Assembly (NCBI RefSeq): GCF_004135675.1
Contig: NZ_QHLX01000001.1
Location: 479,796-543,795, forward strand
Reading direction: 5' to 3'
Length of the DNA: 64,000 bases
Source of the DNA: Marinitoga lauensis
GTDB lineage: Bacteria; Thermotogota; Thermotogae; Petrotogales; Petrotogaceae
Below are positions 10,786 through 22,458 of this stretch, in pieces. The notes beneath the pieces are model-generated. The model was not told the DNA's origin. It was given only the letters and a program-made list of their open reading frames with translations, and did no database searches. How positions within the stretch are numbered: the first letter of the stretch is position 1; every line of letters begins with the position of its first letter. The translations under genes and the position numbers were made by a program.

Positions 10786-12922
10786 ATGGAAAATTATTTT
10801 TATTATAATAATCCCGATGAAAGCGTTCATTTAAAAGCAGAAAGAGGATATCCAAAATTAGGAGCCACGGTTGATTCTGGCGGGTTAATTTTGCACTATT
10901 TACAAAAAATGGTAAAAATGTATCTTTAGAATTATATCAAAACTTCTATGATGATAAACCTTCACATATTTTCCCCTTGATCCTGTAAAAAATAAAACTG
11001 GAAATGTATGGCACATATATATTCGCGGTATAAAGCATGGGCAGTTTTATGGCTGGCGTGTTGATGGAATATATGATCCTATAAATGGATATAGATTTAA
11101 TAAATATAAGCTACTCTCAGATCCGTATGCCAAAGCCATTTCAGGCTCATATAATTGGGATGAGGAAAGTGTTTATGGTTATGATAAAAATTCTTCGCAA
11201 CTTGATCTATCTTTTTCTACTATAGACTCTGCAAAAAGTCCTACAAAATCAATAGTAATAGATGATTCTGTCTATGACTGGGAAAATGATGTTCATCCCA
11301 GAATTCCCTTAAAAGATTTAATAATATATGAAATGAACATAAGATTATATACTATGAATCCTAATTCAAAAGTCATATCTAAAGGCACATTTAAAGGTAT
11401 TGTTGAAAAATTGGATTATTTAAAAAGTCTGGGAGTTAACGCTATAGAGTTAATGCCTATTTTTGAATTTAATCCTAATTCTATAATTAGAACAAACCCT
11501 ATTACTGGAGAAAGATTGAAAGATGTATGGGGATACAATCCTTTAAGTTTTTTTGCTGTAACTGGAAATTATTCAGATGGTTTAAAAATAGGAGAACAGG
11601 TCTTTTTATTTAAGGATTTTGTAAAAACACTTCATAAAGAAGGATTTGAAATTATTTTAGATGTTGTATATAACCATACCGGCGAAGGTAATGAATTAGG
11701 ACCAACATTATCTTTTAGAGGACTTGATAATCCCATTTATTATATTTTAAGCAAAAATAAAAGATATTATGAAAACTACTCTGGTTGTGGAAATACTTTT
11801 AATTGTAATCACACAGTAGTTAAAAATCTTATTATTGACAGTTTGAGATATTGGGTAACAGAAATGCATGTGGATGGTTTCAGATTTGATCTGGCATCTA
11901 TATTGGGAAGAGATACAAATGGAAATTGGATAGGAGACCTTTCTTTGTTAAAAGATATAGCTGAAGATCCTATTATTTCAGGTTCTAAATTAATAGCAGA
12001 AGGTTGGGATGCAGCAGGCGGGTATTTTTTAGGCTCATTTCCGGAAGGTTGGGCTGAATGGAATGGAAAATTTAGAGATGCTGTAAGAAAATTCATTAGA
12101 GGTGATAATGGTTTAGTAGGGAAATTGCCTGTAGAATTGCTGGAAGTGAAGACTTATATGGAAACAAGTCTCCTGTTGCAAGTGTTAATTTTATAACTTC
12201 TCATGATGGTTTTACAATGTGGATCTGGTTTCTTATAATGAAAAACATAATGAAGAAAATGGTGAAAATAATAATGATGGTGCTAATGATAATTATAGTT
12301 TTAATTATGGAATAGAAGGCGAAACAGATGATGAAAATATACTTAATATAAGAAAAAGACAAATCAAAAATTTCTTCACTATACTTATGATTTCTCAGGG
12401 TACCCTATGATATATATGGGAGACGAATTTTGTAGAACTCAATATGGAAACAATAATGCATATTGCCAGGATACTATCAAAAATTGGGTTGACTGGAAAA
12501 GAAAAGAAAAATATGAAGATATTTTTAGATTTGTTAGTCATTTAATAAATTTCAGAAAATCTCATCACACTTTGAGAAGAGAACATTTTTTCACTGGAAA
12601 AGATTATACAGGTGACGGTATTCCAGATATTACGTGGCATGGTGTAAAATTATATCAACCCGATTTTTCATATAATTCAAAATCATTGGCTTTTATGATT
12701 AGTGGAATAGATTTTGTAAATCAAGATGTTCCACCAGATAATGATATTTATGTTGCCTTAAATTTTTATGAAAAGGATTTGGAATTTGAATTACCAAAAC
12801 TTCACAATAAAAATTGGTTTCGTGTAATTGATACATATTTTAATTCTCCAAATGATTTTCTTGATTTTCCAAAAAAGTTACTAATTATTACAAAGTCAAA
12901 TCAAAAAGCATTATCGTTTTGA
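10786..12922 (+). CDS. glgX: Glycogen debranching enzyme / isoamylase-type GH13 (five apparent frameshifts)
   Basis: Cytosolic GH13 enzyme likely to hydrolyse alpha-1,6 branch points of glycogen or maltodextrin. The N-terminal CBM48-like region ([26 protein letters not shown]) leads into the barrel: [18 protein letters not shown], the nucleophile region DGFRFDLAS, the acid/base [10 protein letters not shown] and TSHDGFT. The frame breaks near 10881, 10975, 12122, 12222 and 12401 and is repaired by one base in each G, C or A run, giving ~713 residues, typical of GlgX. No signal peptide is present. GlgX versus TreX or another isoamylase cannot be decided from motifs alone. Confidence 0.88.
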
Positions 12923-12942
12923 TTTCTAAATAATTTATTAAA

Positions 12943-12972
12943 TTTACACTTTTCCTTTTTTTGTGGTAAAAT
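12943..12972 (+). promoter_or_regulatory. Promoter upstream of cinA
   Basis: TTTACA (12943-12948), an 18-base spacer and TAAAAT (12967-12972) preceded by TGG. It probably starts cinA, and possibly the chemotaxis operon, because no terminator is seen between cinA and cheA. Confidence 0.6.
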
Positions 12973-12987
12973 ATAAGTAAGAAATTT

Positions 12988-14199
12988 ATGGGAGTGATTA
13001 ATATTAAAGCTGCTATTTTGAGCACAGGCGATGAAATTGTCGAGGGAGATATTTTAAATATTACAGCAAAAAAAATTTCAAACATATTATATTCAATAGG
13101 TTTTGACATTTCTTTTCATATTAATGTTAATGATAAAAAGGACAATATTATATCATCTCTAAATTTTCTTTCAAAAGATAATGATTTAATTATAATTACT
13201 GGTGGATTAGGTTCCACAACTGATGATATAACAAGAGAAGCCGTTTCAGAATTTTTAAATGAAACCCTAATATTTGATAAAAAAATTTTTGATAACATAC
13301 ATATAAGATATAAAAAATTTGGGAAAATTCCAAATGATTTAATAAAAAAACAGGCCTTCGTATTTAAAAATTGTTTAATTTTAAAAAATGATATCGGTAG
13401 TGCTCCAGGATTATATATTGTAAAAAATAATAAACATTATATCTTATTACCAGGACCACCAGATGAAGCTATCACAATTTTTAAAAAATCTTTAGACTAT
13501 ATTACTTCTAAATTTAATTTAAAAAAAGGGAATATTTATAAAATTCAATTTTATAATATTACTGAATCGCAATTAATGTCTATATTGGAAAAGAAATTAA
13601 AAAATATTAGATATTCAACGAAATTAGAGTTACCAATAGGGCCATCTTTAATTTTTAAAGATAGCAAAGAAAAGATAAAAGAGGCTATCGATTTTATTCA
13701 TAACAATCTTTCTCAATATATTATTCCAAATAACCCAACCAAAATTATTTTAAATAAATTATTATCTGAAAATAAAATGATTTCTACAGCAGAATCATGC
13801 ACTGGTGGGTTAATAGGAAAAATTATAACTGATATACCTGGTTCATCAAAGGTTTACAAAGGTACTATTGTTACCTATTCTGATGAAGTAAAAAATAAGA
13901 TTTTAAACGTTGATAAAAATATTTTGAAAAATTTTGGAGCTGTTAGTGCAGAAACTGTAGAATTGATGGCAAAAAATGCGGCTGATATTTTTGAAACTGA
14001 TTATTCAATTTCAGTAAGCGGCATTGCTGGTCCAGAGGGAGGAACTCCGACAAACCTGTAGGTACAGTTTTTTTGGATTTTATAACAAATTTTATGATAA
14101 AATAATAATAGAAAAAAGATTTTTTCCGGCAACAGAAACATAATTAGAGAAAAAGCTGCATATTACTCGCTAATAAGATTATTAAAACTGTTTTTATAG
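12988..14199 (+). CDS. cinA: CinA-like protein, competence/damage-inducible family (three apparent frameshifts)
   Basis: A two-domain protein: an N-terminal MoaB/MoeA-like domain (AAILSTGDEI, IITGGLGSTTDD, LLPGPPDE) and a C-terminal NMN amidohydrolase-type domain (AESCTGGLIG, SVSGIAGPEGG). The family acts in NAD salvage and was first linked to competence. Breaks near 14049, 14075 and 14129 in C or T runs repair to ~400 residues, ending at 14199. Start choice is open: the ATG at 12988 has no Shine-Dalgarno, whereas GGAGTG at 12991-12996 points to ATT at 13003, which would give the usual family start (I/M)KAAILSTGDE. A GTG at 12994 is another option. The stop lies 12 bases before cheA. Confidence 0.9.
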
Positions 14200-14210
14200 G
14201 AGGTTTTTTT

Positions 14211-16243
14211 ATGGGAGAAATGGATGTTTATTTAAATGTATTTATTGAAGAAGCTAATGAAAATTTACAGAGATTAAATGATGAACTTTTAGAACTTGAA
14301 AACAATCCAGAAAGTTTAGAAAAAGTAAACGAAATATTCAGGGTTATGCATACCTTTAAAGGTATGGCTGGAACTATGGGATTTGATAAGATAGCAAAAG
14401 TATCTCATAAGATGGAAAATATTCTTGATAAAATTAGAAAAGGAGAAACTAAAGTTGATACCGATTTAATAGATCTCCTTTTTAAAACACTCGATGCATT
14501 AAATGAAAGTATTGTAGATATTTCCAATGGTGGAAAAGGGAATTTGAAATCATTGGATGATTTGATTTCTATCCTCGAAAAGTACATTAACAATTCTGAA
14601 TCAAATACTGAAAAACAGGTTGAAAAAAAGGAAAAAGAAGCAACTAATGATTCTGATAAACTTTCACACCTTGATGATATTACAAGAGAATCATTAAAAA
14701 ATCTTTTCCATGCGGCAAAAGAAAAAATTTAAACTTCTTCTTGATAAATGTTAGGTTTGATAAAAATGTTCAGTTGAAAGCTGCTAGAGCTTTTATGGTA
14801 TTACATAAAATTGATGATTTGGGTGGAGAAGTAGTTTATACAAATCCTTCTTCTCAGGACATTGAGGATGAAAAATTCGATTTAGAAATAGAACTTGGTG
14901 TAATTATCAATGTTTCTGCTGATGAATTAAGAGATAATATATTGGGTATTTCGGAAGTGGAAAGTGTTGCAGTAAACGAATTTGAAACATCTGATTTTGA
15001 AAAGCAAGAAAAGAAAGAGAATTCAGAAAATACTATAACACAACAAAAATCAAATGTTACTGTTGAAAATTCAACAAATCAAAAAAAGAAAATACAACTT
15101 CAATCTGTAAGAGTTGATATTGAAAAATTGGATCAGTTAATGAACTTAATGGCAGAATTAGTTATTTCCAGAAGTAGGATAACAGAAACATTAAGAAAAT
15201 ATGAGATAAAAGATGTCGATGAAAGTTTAGCAAATTTAAGCAGGATAACCCTTGATCTTCAGAACATTGTTATGAAAATAAGAATGATTCCAATTGCTTT
15301 TGTTTTTAATAGATTTCCAAGGGTTGTAAGAGATACTGCCAAAAAATTAAACAAAGAAGTAAATTTGATTATTGAAGGTGAAGATACTGAACTCGATAGG
15401 ACTGTTGTAGATGAAATTGGCGATCCTTTGATTCATTTAATAAGAAATTCGATTGACCATGGTATAGAACCAGTTGACGAAAGAATAAAAAAAGGGAAAC
15501 CAAAAATTGGTACTATAAAATTATCAGCATGGCACGAAGGTGATGGTGTTGTAATTAGCGTTGAAGATGATGGAAAGGGATTAGATAGAGAGGTTATTGC
15601 TAATAAAGCTATTGAAAAAGGGTTAGTCGATCCATCTATGGTTTCAACAATGAGTGATGAAGAAATCTTTTCTTTCATATTTTTACCCGGATTTTCTACT
15701 AAAAATAAAGCTACAGATTTATCTGGTCGTGGTGTTGGAATGGACGTTGTCAAAACCGTTGTCGAATCTTTAAATGGAAGTGTAACTATTTCTTCTAAAA
15801 AAGATATTGGAACAAAAATAATTATCAGATTGCCTTTAACTTTATCTATTATCCAGGTTTTATTGGTAACAATAGATAATTATGTATACGCTATTCCAAT
15901 TGCTAATATTGATACAACACAAAAAATTACAGATGGAGACATAAGAATTGTTCAGGGTAATGAAGTTTTTGTATTAAGAGGCGAAGTAATACCATTAATT
16001 AGATTAAGAGACGTATTTAATATGCCTAAAATTGAAGATTCACTTACGGAAAAAGTTGTTATTGTAAAAACTGCTAATAGAAAATATGGTGTTGTTGTTG
16101 ATAATCTTTTAGGGCAAGATGATATTGTTATAAAATCTCTTGGTAAATATTTAAATAGTGTGAAAGAATTTAGTGGCGGTGCTATATTAGGTGATGGTAG
16201 AATTGCTTTAATTCTCGATATTACAAACTTAAACGAATTATGA
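14211..16243 (+). CDS. cheA: Chemotaxis histidine kinase CheA (one apparent frameshift)
   Basis: The central kinase of chemotaxis. The P1 Hpt domain (residues 1-120) has the phosphorylated histidine in [15 protein letters not shown]2 CheY-binding domain follows near residues 175-260. P3 dimerisation starts at [17 protein letters not shown]. The P4 ATPase has N, G1 and G2 boxes ([31 protein letters not shown]), and the C-terminal P5 is CheW-like. The frame breaks once at an A6 run near 14726; one added A gives 677 residues, close to other Thermotogota CheA proteins. It heads the chemotaxis/flagellar cluster, with cheW 12 bases downstream. Confidence 0.96.
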
Positions 16244-16255
16244 TGAGGTGATACT

Positions 16256-16681
16256 ATGCAAAAAGAAATTTTATCATTTGAAATTTCCAACCAAGAATTT
16301 GGAATTGACGTTGAATATGTTGAAATGGTAATTGAAAAAGAAGATATTACTCCAGTTCCAAATTCCAGGGATTTCATAGAAGGTATTGTAAATTTACGTG
16401 GAAGAATCGTTCCTGTATTTGATTTAACGAAAATATTGGATCTTGATATTGATGAGGATTTTGATTTTGATAGTATAATTATTATGAAGCATGAAAAAGA
16501 GGAATTAGGAATATTAGTAAATAAAGTAAATAATGTAATTTCATTTAATGATGAAGAGTTGGATATATTACCTGCCAAAAGTGGCAAATTTATAGGAAAA
16601 GTTAATGGTGTTTTAAAAATAAATAATAGACTTATTGTGTATTTAAACCTCGAAAAATTATTTGAATCTATAGAAATATAA
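16256..16681 (+). CDS. cheW: Chemotaxis coupling protein CheW
   Basis: An intact 141-residue SH3-like adaptor that links chemoreceptors to CheA. Diagnostic pieces are FGIDVEYVEMVIE, the VPNSRDFIEGIVNLRGRIVPVFDL core and a C-terminal LIVYLNLEKLF. GAGGTG lies 5 bases before the ATG. It sits between cheA and cheY in the same orientation, and its fold repeats that of the CheA P5 domain encoded just upstream. Confidence 0.95.
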   Translation: MQKEILSFEISNQEFGIDVEYVEMVIEKEDITPVPNSRDFIEGIVNLRGRIVPVFDLTKILDLDIDEDFDFDSIIIMKHEKEELGILVNKVNNVISFNDEELDILPAKSGKFIGKVNGVLKINNRLIVYLNLEKLFESIEI

Positions 16682-16712
16682 TAAATATAATATTTAAGTG
16701 GAGGTGCTTTTA

Positions 16713-17120
16713 ATGGCGTTAAAAGTTTTGATAGTTGATGATGCTGCTTTTATGAGAATGTTATTAAAAGATATTATTACAAAAGCGGGGATGGAAGTAG
16801 TTGGTGAAGCTGCCAATGGTCAAGATGCTATTCAAAAATACAATGAGCTAAAACCAGATGTTGTTACAATGGACATTACTATGCCTGTAATGGATGGAAT
16901 ACAGGCTATAAAAGAAATAAAAAAGCAAGATCCAGCTGCTAAAATCATCGTATGTAGTGCTATGGGTCAACAAGCGATGGTTATTGAAGCTATACAGGCT
17001 GGTGCAAAAGATTTTATTGTTAAACCATTCCAGGCAAATAGAGTAATAGAAGCTATTCAAAAGGTATCAAGGGGTGATTTTACGCCCTTACTTTTTCATC
17101 GACTCAAACAAATTTTATGA
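16713..17120 (+). CDS. cheY: Chemotaxis response regulator CheY
   Basis: A single receiver domain that is phosphorylated by CheA and binds the flagellar switch. The acidic pair (VDDAAF), the phospho-acceptor in VVTMDITMPVMDG, the Ser/Thr position in VCSAMGQQ and the lysine in FIVKPFQ are all present. The start is the ATG at 16713, with GGAGGTG upstream. As sequenced the frame runs to 17120, adding a 14-residue tail after KVSRG. One more G in the GGGG at 17071-17074 would end the protein at 17077 with 121 residues, the usual CheY length, so the tail is probably an indel artefact. Confidence 0.94.
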   Translation: MALKVLIVDDAAFMRMLLKDIITKAGMEVVGEAANGQDAIQKYNELKPDVVTMDITMPVMDGIQAIKEIKKQDPAAKIIVCSAMGQQAMVIEAIQAGAKDFIVKPFQANRVIEAIQKVSRGDFTPLLFHRLKQIL

Positions 17121-17458
17121 CAAGTTGGACATTATGGGTGTTTTTTCTAATTTTTTTCTTTTTACTCTTTATTCTATTATTATTGTTTATTCAAAGAAAA
17201 CTTATAAATAAAGGTTTGCTAAATAGTCCTTCTGTTAGAATTGTTAAAAAATTTTATATTGATAGGAATTTAACATTAAACATAATAAAAGTATTAGATA
17301 ATTATTATCTTGTCCTGACAAACAATAATTCCATATCTTATCTTGACAAATTGGACTATGAAAAACTATCTGTTCTTTTAAAAGGGAAAAAAGAATTTTT
17401 TGATACTTTTATCGGAGCCTTAAAAAGGGAGAAAAAAACAGATGAAGAAATGCTTTAA
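17117..17458 (+). CDS. fliO: FliO-like flagellar export protein
   Basis: A 113-residue protein with one strongly hydrophobic N-terminal helix (residues ~5-28) followed by a basic, beta-rich cytosolic part with RIVKKFYIDRNLTLNIIK and NYYLVLTNN, the usual FliO/FliZ layout. FliO helps assemble the FliP ring of the flagellar type III export gate. Identification rests on this layout and on its position directly before fliP, which it overlaps by 17 bases. No clear ribosome binding site precedes the ATG, possibly because the sequence just upstream contains an indel at the end of cheY. Confidence 0.75.
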   Translation: MTSWTLWVFFLIFFFLLFILLLLFIQRKLINKGLLNSPSVRIVKKFYIDRNLTLNIIKVLDNYYLVLTNNNSISYLDKLDYEKLSVLLKGKKEFFDTFIGALKREKKTDEEML

Positions 17459-18226
17459 TAAAAAATTGTTTTTCATTAGTATATTTTTATTTTTATTTTT
17501 TGTTGGGTCAGCTCAAGATCCACTACCAATACCTGAAATTTCTATCAATATTGGAGGAAATGTCCCAGGACCCAACACATTAATGCCAACATTAGAAATA
17601 TTATTACTATTATCTGTATTAACTCTTGCACCATCTTTTATTATGATGTTTACATCATTTATGAGAATAATAATTGTTCTATCTTTTTTAAGAACTGCTA
17701 TGGGAAGCCGGCAAGCCCTCCCAATCAGGTATTAATAGGTATTGCATTAATATTAACTTTTTTAATAATGTCACCAGTTTTCAACCAAATATATCAAAAT
17801 GCCATTATTCCATATACCGAAGAAAAAATAAGTTATACTCAAATGTTTGAAAATACATGGAATCCAATAAAAAAGTTTATGATTAATGAAATAGTTGCAC
17901 ATAAAAATCAGGATAATGTTTTTATGTTAGCATCAAGTGTTCATAAAGAAATAAAAAATATAAATGACACGCCTCCAGAAATTCTAATTCCTGCATTTGC
18001 GTTAAGTGAATTAGAGATTTCATTTAAAATGGGGGTTTTAATTTATATTCCATTTATTATAGTTGATATGGTTGTAGCCAGCATTCTTTTATCTATGGGG
18101 ATGATGATGATTCCTCCTATTATGATTTCAATGCCCTTTAAATTATTACTATTTATCCTTGTAAATGGATGGGACTTATTAATTGGAGGATTAATAAGAA
18201 GTTTTCAAACTTCAGGAGGTCTATAA
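17442..18226 (+). CDS. fliP: Flagellar export gate protein FliP (one apparent frameshift)
   Basis: A core membrane component of the flagellar type III secretion gate. It has an N-terminal signal peptide (residues 1-24), then the conserved LAPSFIMMFTSFMRIIIVL and FLRTAMGSRQAPPNQV blocks (the latter after repair), FALSELEISFKMGVLI, and GMMMIPPIMISMPFKLLLF near the C-terminus. The frame breaks at a CCC near 17716; one added C gives 261 residues, typical for FliP. It is followed by fliQ with 2 bases between. Confidence 0.95.
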
Positions 18227-18228
18227 AA

Positions 18229-18495
18229 TTGACATTAGAAGCTTTTATTGATGTGTTTAGAGATGGAATAACTGTTTTTTTATCAATTATTTCACCTATA
18301 CTGTTAGTAAGTTTGGGGGTTGGTCTTATAATAAGTATTTTTCAAACAATAACATCAATAAATGAGCAAACATTAACCTTTGCTCCAAAAATTATTATTA
18401 CATTTTTAGTTGTTGGATTGTTATTCGGATGGATTGCACAAAAACTAATGGACTTCACATATCAAATATTAACTACATTTTTTGGAATGATTTAA
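18229..18495 (+). CDS. fliQ: Flagellar export gate protein FliQ
   Basis: An 88-residue two-helix membrane protein of the export gate. The start is TTG at 18229, chosen because AGGAGGT lies at 18214-18220 and because the resulting N-terminus (MTLEAFIDVFRDGI) matches FliQ proteins in position and length; the longer upstream frame overlaps fliP. The helices cover residues ~15-40 and ~55-80, with the typical PKIIITFLVVGLLFGWIAQKL region. fliR starts one base after the stop. Confidence 0.93.
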   Translation: MTLEAFIDVFRDGITVFLSIISPILLVSLGVGLIISIFQTITSINEQTLTFAPKIIITFLVVGLLFGWIAQKLMDFTYQILTTFFGMI

Positions 18496-18496
18496 T

Positions 18497-19269
18497 ATGG
18501 ATGTTGTTGTTTTTTTAGAAACCAAATTCTGGGTTTGGGCTATTATATTTTCTAGAATTACTGGATTAACTATTTCTGCACCAGTCATAGGTTCAAGAAC
18601 AATACCTTTTTATCTAAGATTATTTTCTTCTCTGTTTATTTCATGGATAACATTGCCACTGGTAAATCTAACAATACCAGATTTACCTGTATTTTACCTA
18701 ATAACGATTATGCTAATAAACTTCCTTTTAGGTATATTAATTGGTCTAATTTCTTATATACCGATAGCTGCTATTCAATTTGCAGGACAGTTTTTTGCAT
18801 TTCAAATGGGATTTGCTATGGCTGGAATATTTGATCCAATAAGTGGTGAAGAGTCTCCTATTATTGGACAGTTATCTTTTTTGATAGGAATTTTCGCTTT
18901 TTGTCCTTTAAATTACATATTTTATTGTTTCAGGTAATTATTAACTCATTTCATTCTATTCCATTAATTTTTTCCATAAATACTGCTTTTCTTCCTGAAA
19001 TTGTATCAACATTTGGAAAAGTTTTTGAAATTGGAGCTCAACTTGCAGTTCCAATGAGTGCGTTTATGTTATGTGTAAATATTAGTCTGGGTATTGTTTC
19101 AAGAATGATACCTCAAATAAATGTCTTTATTGTCGGATTACCATTAAATATTTTAGTTGGTTCTTTAATACTTTTAACCATTATTGGCGTATGGGTTGAA
19201 ATTTTTAGCAATAATATGATGGAGATAATAAAATGGATAAATTCTATAATGAGTTTGATTTTAAAATAA
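18497..19269 (+). CDS. fliR: Flagellar export gate protein FliR (one apparent frameshift)
   Basis: A multi-pass membrane protein of the flagellar export gate. Recognisable are the N-terminal FSRITGLTISAPVIGSRTIP, the central FAGQFFAFQMGFAMAGIFDP and the C-terminal MIPQINVFIVGLPLNILVG. The frame breaks at a T5 run near 18897; one added T gives 257 residues, typical for FliR. The C-terminus overlaps the start of flhB by 37 bases, indicating tight translational coupling. Confidence 0.94.
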
Positions 19270-20324
19270 ACCTTCAGCTTTTCGCTGATCCAAGTAAAAC
19301 AGAGGAACCAACTCCAAGACGATTACAACAGGCAAGAGAAGAAGGAAATGTTCCTGTCTCAAAGGAACTATTAACAGCTTTTTCATTTTTGGGTGTTGCA
19401 GCTGTTTTTTATGTTCTTTCAAAATATTTATTTATTGATTTAAAAAATGCGTTTATGAGATATTTAGCACTGAATACCAGTTTTTTAGATGAAAATGCAT
19501 TAATGACATTAATTTTGCAACAAAAAAATCTTTTTACATTAATATCTATTTTTTTGTTCTCATCAGCTATCATTAGTCTTGTATTAGGAATGCTGCAAAC
19601 AAAGTTTTTATTTTCACCTAAAGCTATGAAATTTGATCTTGGAAAACTTAATCCTATAAAAGGACTCCAAAGAATCTTTTCTATGAAAACTCTTTTTGAA
19701 CTTTTAAAATCTTTAATAAAATTGGTATTAGTAGGATATATTGCTTTCAGTATTGTAAAATCCAGGTGGAATGGTATCGTTTCTTTGCCATATACAAGCA
19801 TTTCATCAGCTATATCCTTCTTATATTCAATAATTATAGAAATATTTTTTAAACTTGGACTGCTAATGTTATTACTGGGCCTTTTTGATTTTTGGTATCA
19901 AAAAAGGGAATACAAAAAGAATTTAAGAATGACCAAACAGGAAGTTAAGCAAGAAATGAAAGATGTCGAAGGTGATCCACAGATAAAAGCTGCAAGAATG
20001 CGTAGGTTAAGACAAATTATAAACCAAAATATGATGAAAGAGGTCCCAAAAGCAACAGTTGTTGTTACTAATCCAACACATTATGCTGTAGCTATAAAAT
20101 ATGATGAATCTGAAAATGACGTTCCTGTTGTTGTAGCAAAAGGATTTGATAAGATTGCTTTTAGAATAAAAGAAATAGCCAGAGAAAACCATGTGCCTAT
20201 ACTCAGGAATCCACCTGTTGCAAGACAATTATATGAAAGAGTTGAGATAAATGATGAAATACCAGAAGATATGTATGAAATTGTTGCAAAAATTATTGCT
20301 TCTGTTTTAAAAGTTACGAGGTGA
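19233..20324 (+). CDS. flhB: Flagellar export switch protein FlhB
   Basis: An intact 363-residue protein that switches export from rod/hook to filament substrates. The N-terminal signature KTEEPTPRRLQQAREEGNVP is present, four hydrophobic helices follow (residues ~45-215), and the cytosolic domain carries the autocleavage motif NPTH within VVTNPTHYAVAIKY. The downstream GFDKIAFRIKEIARENHVPI and NPPVARQLYE are typical. It sits between fliR (overlapping) and flhA (4 bases away). Confidence 0.97.
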   Translation: MDKFYNEFDFKINLQLFADPSKTEEPTPRRLQQAREEGNVPVSKELLTAFSFLGVAAVFYVLSKYLFIDLKNAFMRYLALNTSFLDENALMTLILQQKNLFTLISIFLFSSAIISLVLGMLQTKFLFSPKAMKFDLGKLNPIKGLQRIFSMKTLFELLKSLIKLVLVGYIAFSIVKSRWNGIVSLPYTSISSAISFLYSIIIEIFFKLGLLMLLLGLFDFWYQKREYKKNLRMTKQEVKQEMKDVEGDPQIKAARMRRLRQIINQNMMKEVPKATVVVTNPTHYAVAIKYDESENDVPVVVAKGFDKIAFRIKEIARENHVPILRNPPVARQLYERVEINDEIPEDMYEIVAKIIASVLKVTR

Positions 20325-20328
20325 TTAA

Positions 20329-22448
20329 ATGGGAGAATTTGCAAGCAAATTTTTCAAACAATTGGATTTAATAGTTCCTTTATTAATAGTTAGTGTTGTT
20401 ATATTAATGGTTATTCCTATTCCACCATTTCTTTTAGACTTTTTGCAAATGGCTAATATTTCATTGGCAATTATTTTATTGTTAGTCACTATGTATATAA
20501 AAAATGCTCTTGAAATTTCTGCATTTCCAACATTATTATTGGTAACTACCTTATTTAGATTGTCATTAAATGTATCTTCAACAAGGTTAATTTTATTACA
20601 AGGAAAGAATTTTCAAGGTAAAGTTATAAGGGCATTCGGAGATTTTGTTGTTGGAGGAAATTATGTAGTTGGTATCGTAATCTTTCTTATTCTTGTAATT
20701 ATTCAGTTTGTTGTTATCACAAGAGGTGCAGAAAGGATTGCTGAAGTTGCAGCAAGATTTACTCTTGATGCTATGCCTGGAAAGCAAATGAGTATTGATG
20801 CCGATTTAAGTGCAGGTATTATTACAGAAGAAGAAGCCAGACAAAAACGTGAAGATATCAGACGTGAGGCTGATTTTTACGGAGCAATGGATGGTGCTTC
20901 TAAATTTGTCAGAGGAGATGCCATAGCAGGTATTATAATAACCCTTATAAATATATTAGGTGGTTTGATTATTGGTGTTTTACAACAGGGATTGGATATA
21001 GGTGAAGCTGCTCAATTGTATACGCTATTCACAGTTGGAGACGGATTAGTTGCTCAAATACCGGCCTTATTAATTTCAACTGCAACAGGTATTGTCGTAT
21101 CAAGGGCTGCATCAAAAGAAAATTTAGGAAAAGATTTACTCAAAGAACTTTCATCAGAAAAAAGAGTATTATATATGACCGGAGGGGTAATATTAACTCT
21201 GGGATTGGTTACACCTTTACCAATAATGCCAGCATTATTATTAGGTGGCGGAATGCTTACTTTAGCTTATTTAACAACTAAAGGATATTTGCAAAAAATG
21301 ATACCTGCAGCTGGTCCAAAGGAAGGATTTGAAACACCATCAACGACCCCAGAAGAAGGGGTTGGTGGTGCTCAAAGACCTCCATCTGGTCCTCCTTTAA
21401 CATCTGCTGAAGAGGTTTCAGAAATAATACAAAGTGATGTTCTGGAAATAGATATTGGGTATGGTTTAATTCCTTTGGCAGACCCAAGTCAGGGGGAGAT
21501 CTACTCGAAAGAATTACAATGGTTAGAAAACAAATCGCTTATGAACTTGGAATTGTAATAAGTCCTATAAGAGTAAGGGATAGTGTTCTTTTAAGCGCAA
21601 ACGAATATATAATTAAATTAAAAGGTGTAGAGGTTGGAAGATTTGAATTATTTCCTGAAAAATTGCTAGCAATAAATTCTGGAATGGCTTCTGAAGAGAT
21701 ACCAGGTATTCATACAAAAGAACCTTCATTTAATTTAGATGCATATTGGATTGATGAATCTCAAAAAGAAGAAGTTGTTAATCTAGGTTATACTGTAGTG
21801 GATTCTCCAAGTGTTTTTGCAACTCATTTATCTGAAATAATCAAAAAATATGCTCATGAAATACTGGGTTCTAAAGAAACTGAAATGTTGATAGAAGGTT
21901 TAAGAATAAAAGAACCTTCATTAGTTGAAGAATTAACTCCTTTAATTTTTAAAACTTTTGAAATACGTAATGTATTAAAAGAGTTATTATATGAACGAAT
22001 TTCCATAAGAAATTTACCTGCTATTTTTGAAAAATTAATGGAACTTGGTAGTAATGAAATTAAAGATATAGTGTCACTTGTTGAAGGAGTAAGAAGCGCT
22101 CTCGCCAGGCAAATATGTGAATCAATGAAATCTGGTGATGGTATTTTACATTTAATTATTCTGGATAAAAATACAGAAAATACATTAAATAATTATACTA
22201 TTGAATATGGTGGAAATTATACTCTGGCTTTATCTCCACAACTGTCTCAAAAGCTTCTTGATAATATAAGCCAGGCTTTAGAATCTCAAATGATGAAAGG
22301 TTATAATCCTGTAATATTATGTAGTTCTCCTTTAAGATTCTATTTTTCAAGATGGATATTATCAAATATTCCAAATGTAAATGTTATTTCATATAATGAG
22401 ATTATTCAGGAAATCCCTATTTCCGCAGATGGAAATATAAGTGTTTAG
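20329..22448 (+). CDS. flhA: Flagellar export protein FlhA (one apparent frameshift)
   Basis: The large export-gate protein that forms the nonameric cytosolic ring. The N-terminal membrane region (residues ~15-310) contains FPTLLLVTTLFRLSLNVSST and the FHIPEP block (FVVGGNYVVG, AGIITEEEARQKRED, DGASKFVRGDAIAG). The C-terminal ~330 residues form the soluble chaperone/substrate docking domain. The frame breaks at a G5 run near 21494; one added G gives 706 residues, normal for FlhA. GAGGTG precedes the ATG. flhF follows 10 bases downstream. Confidence 0.96.
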
Positions 22449-22458
22449 AGGTGAGCTT

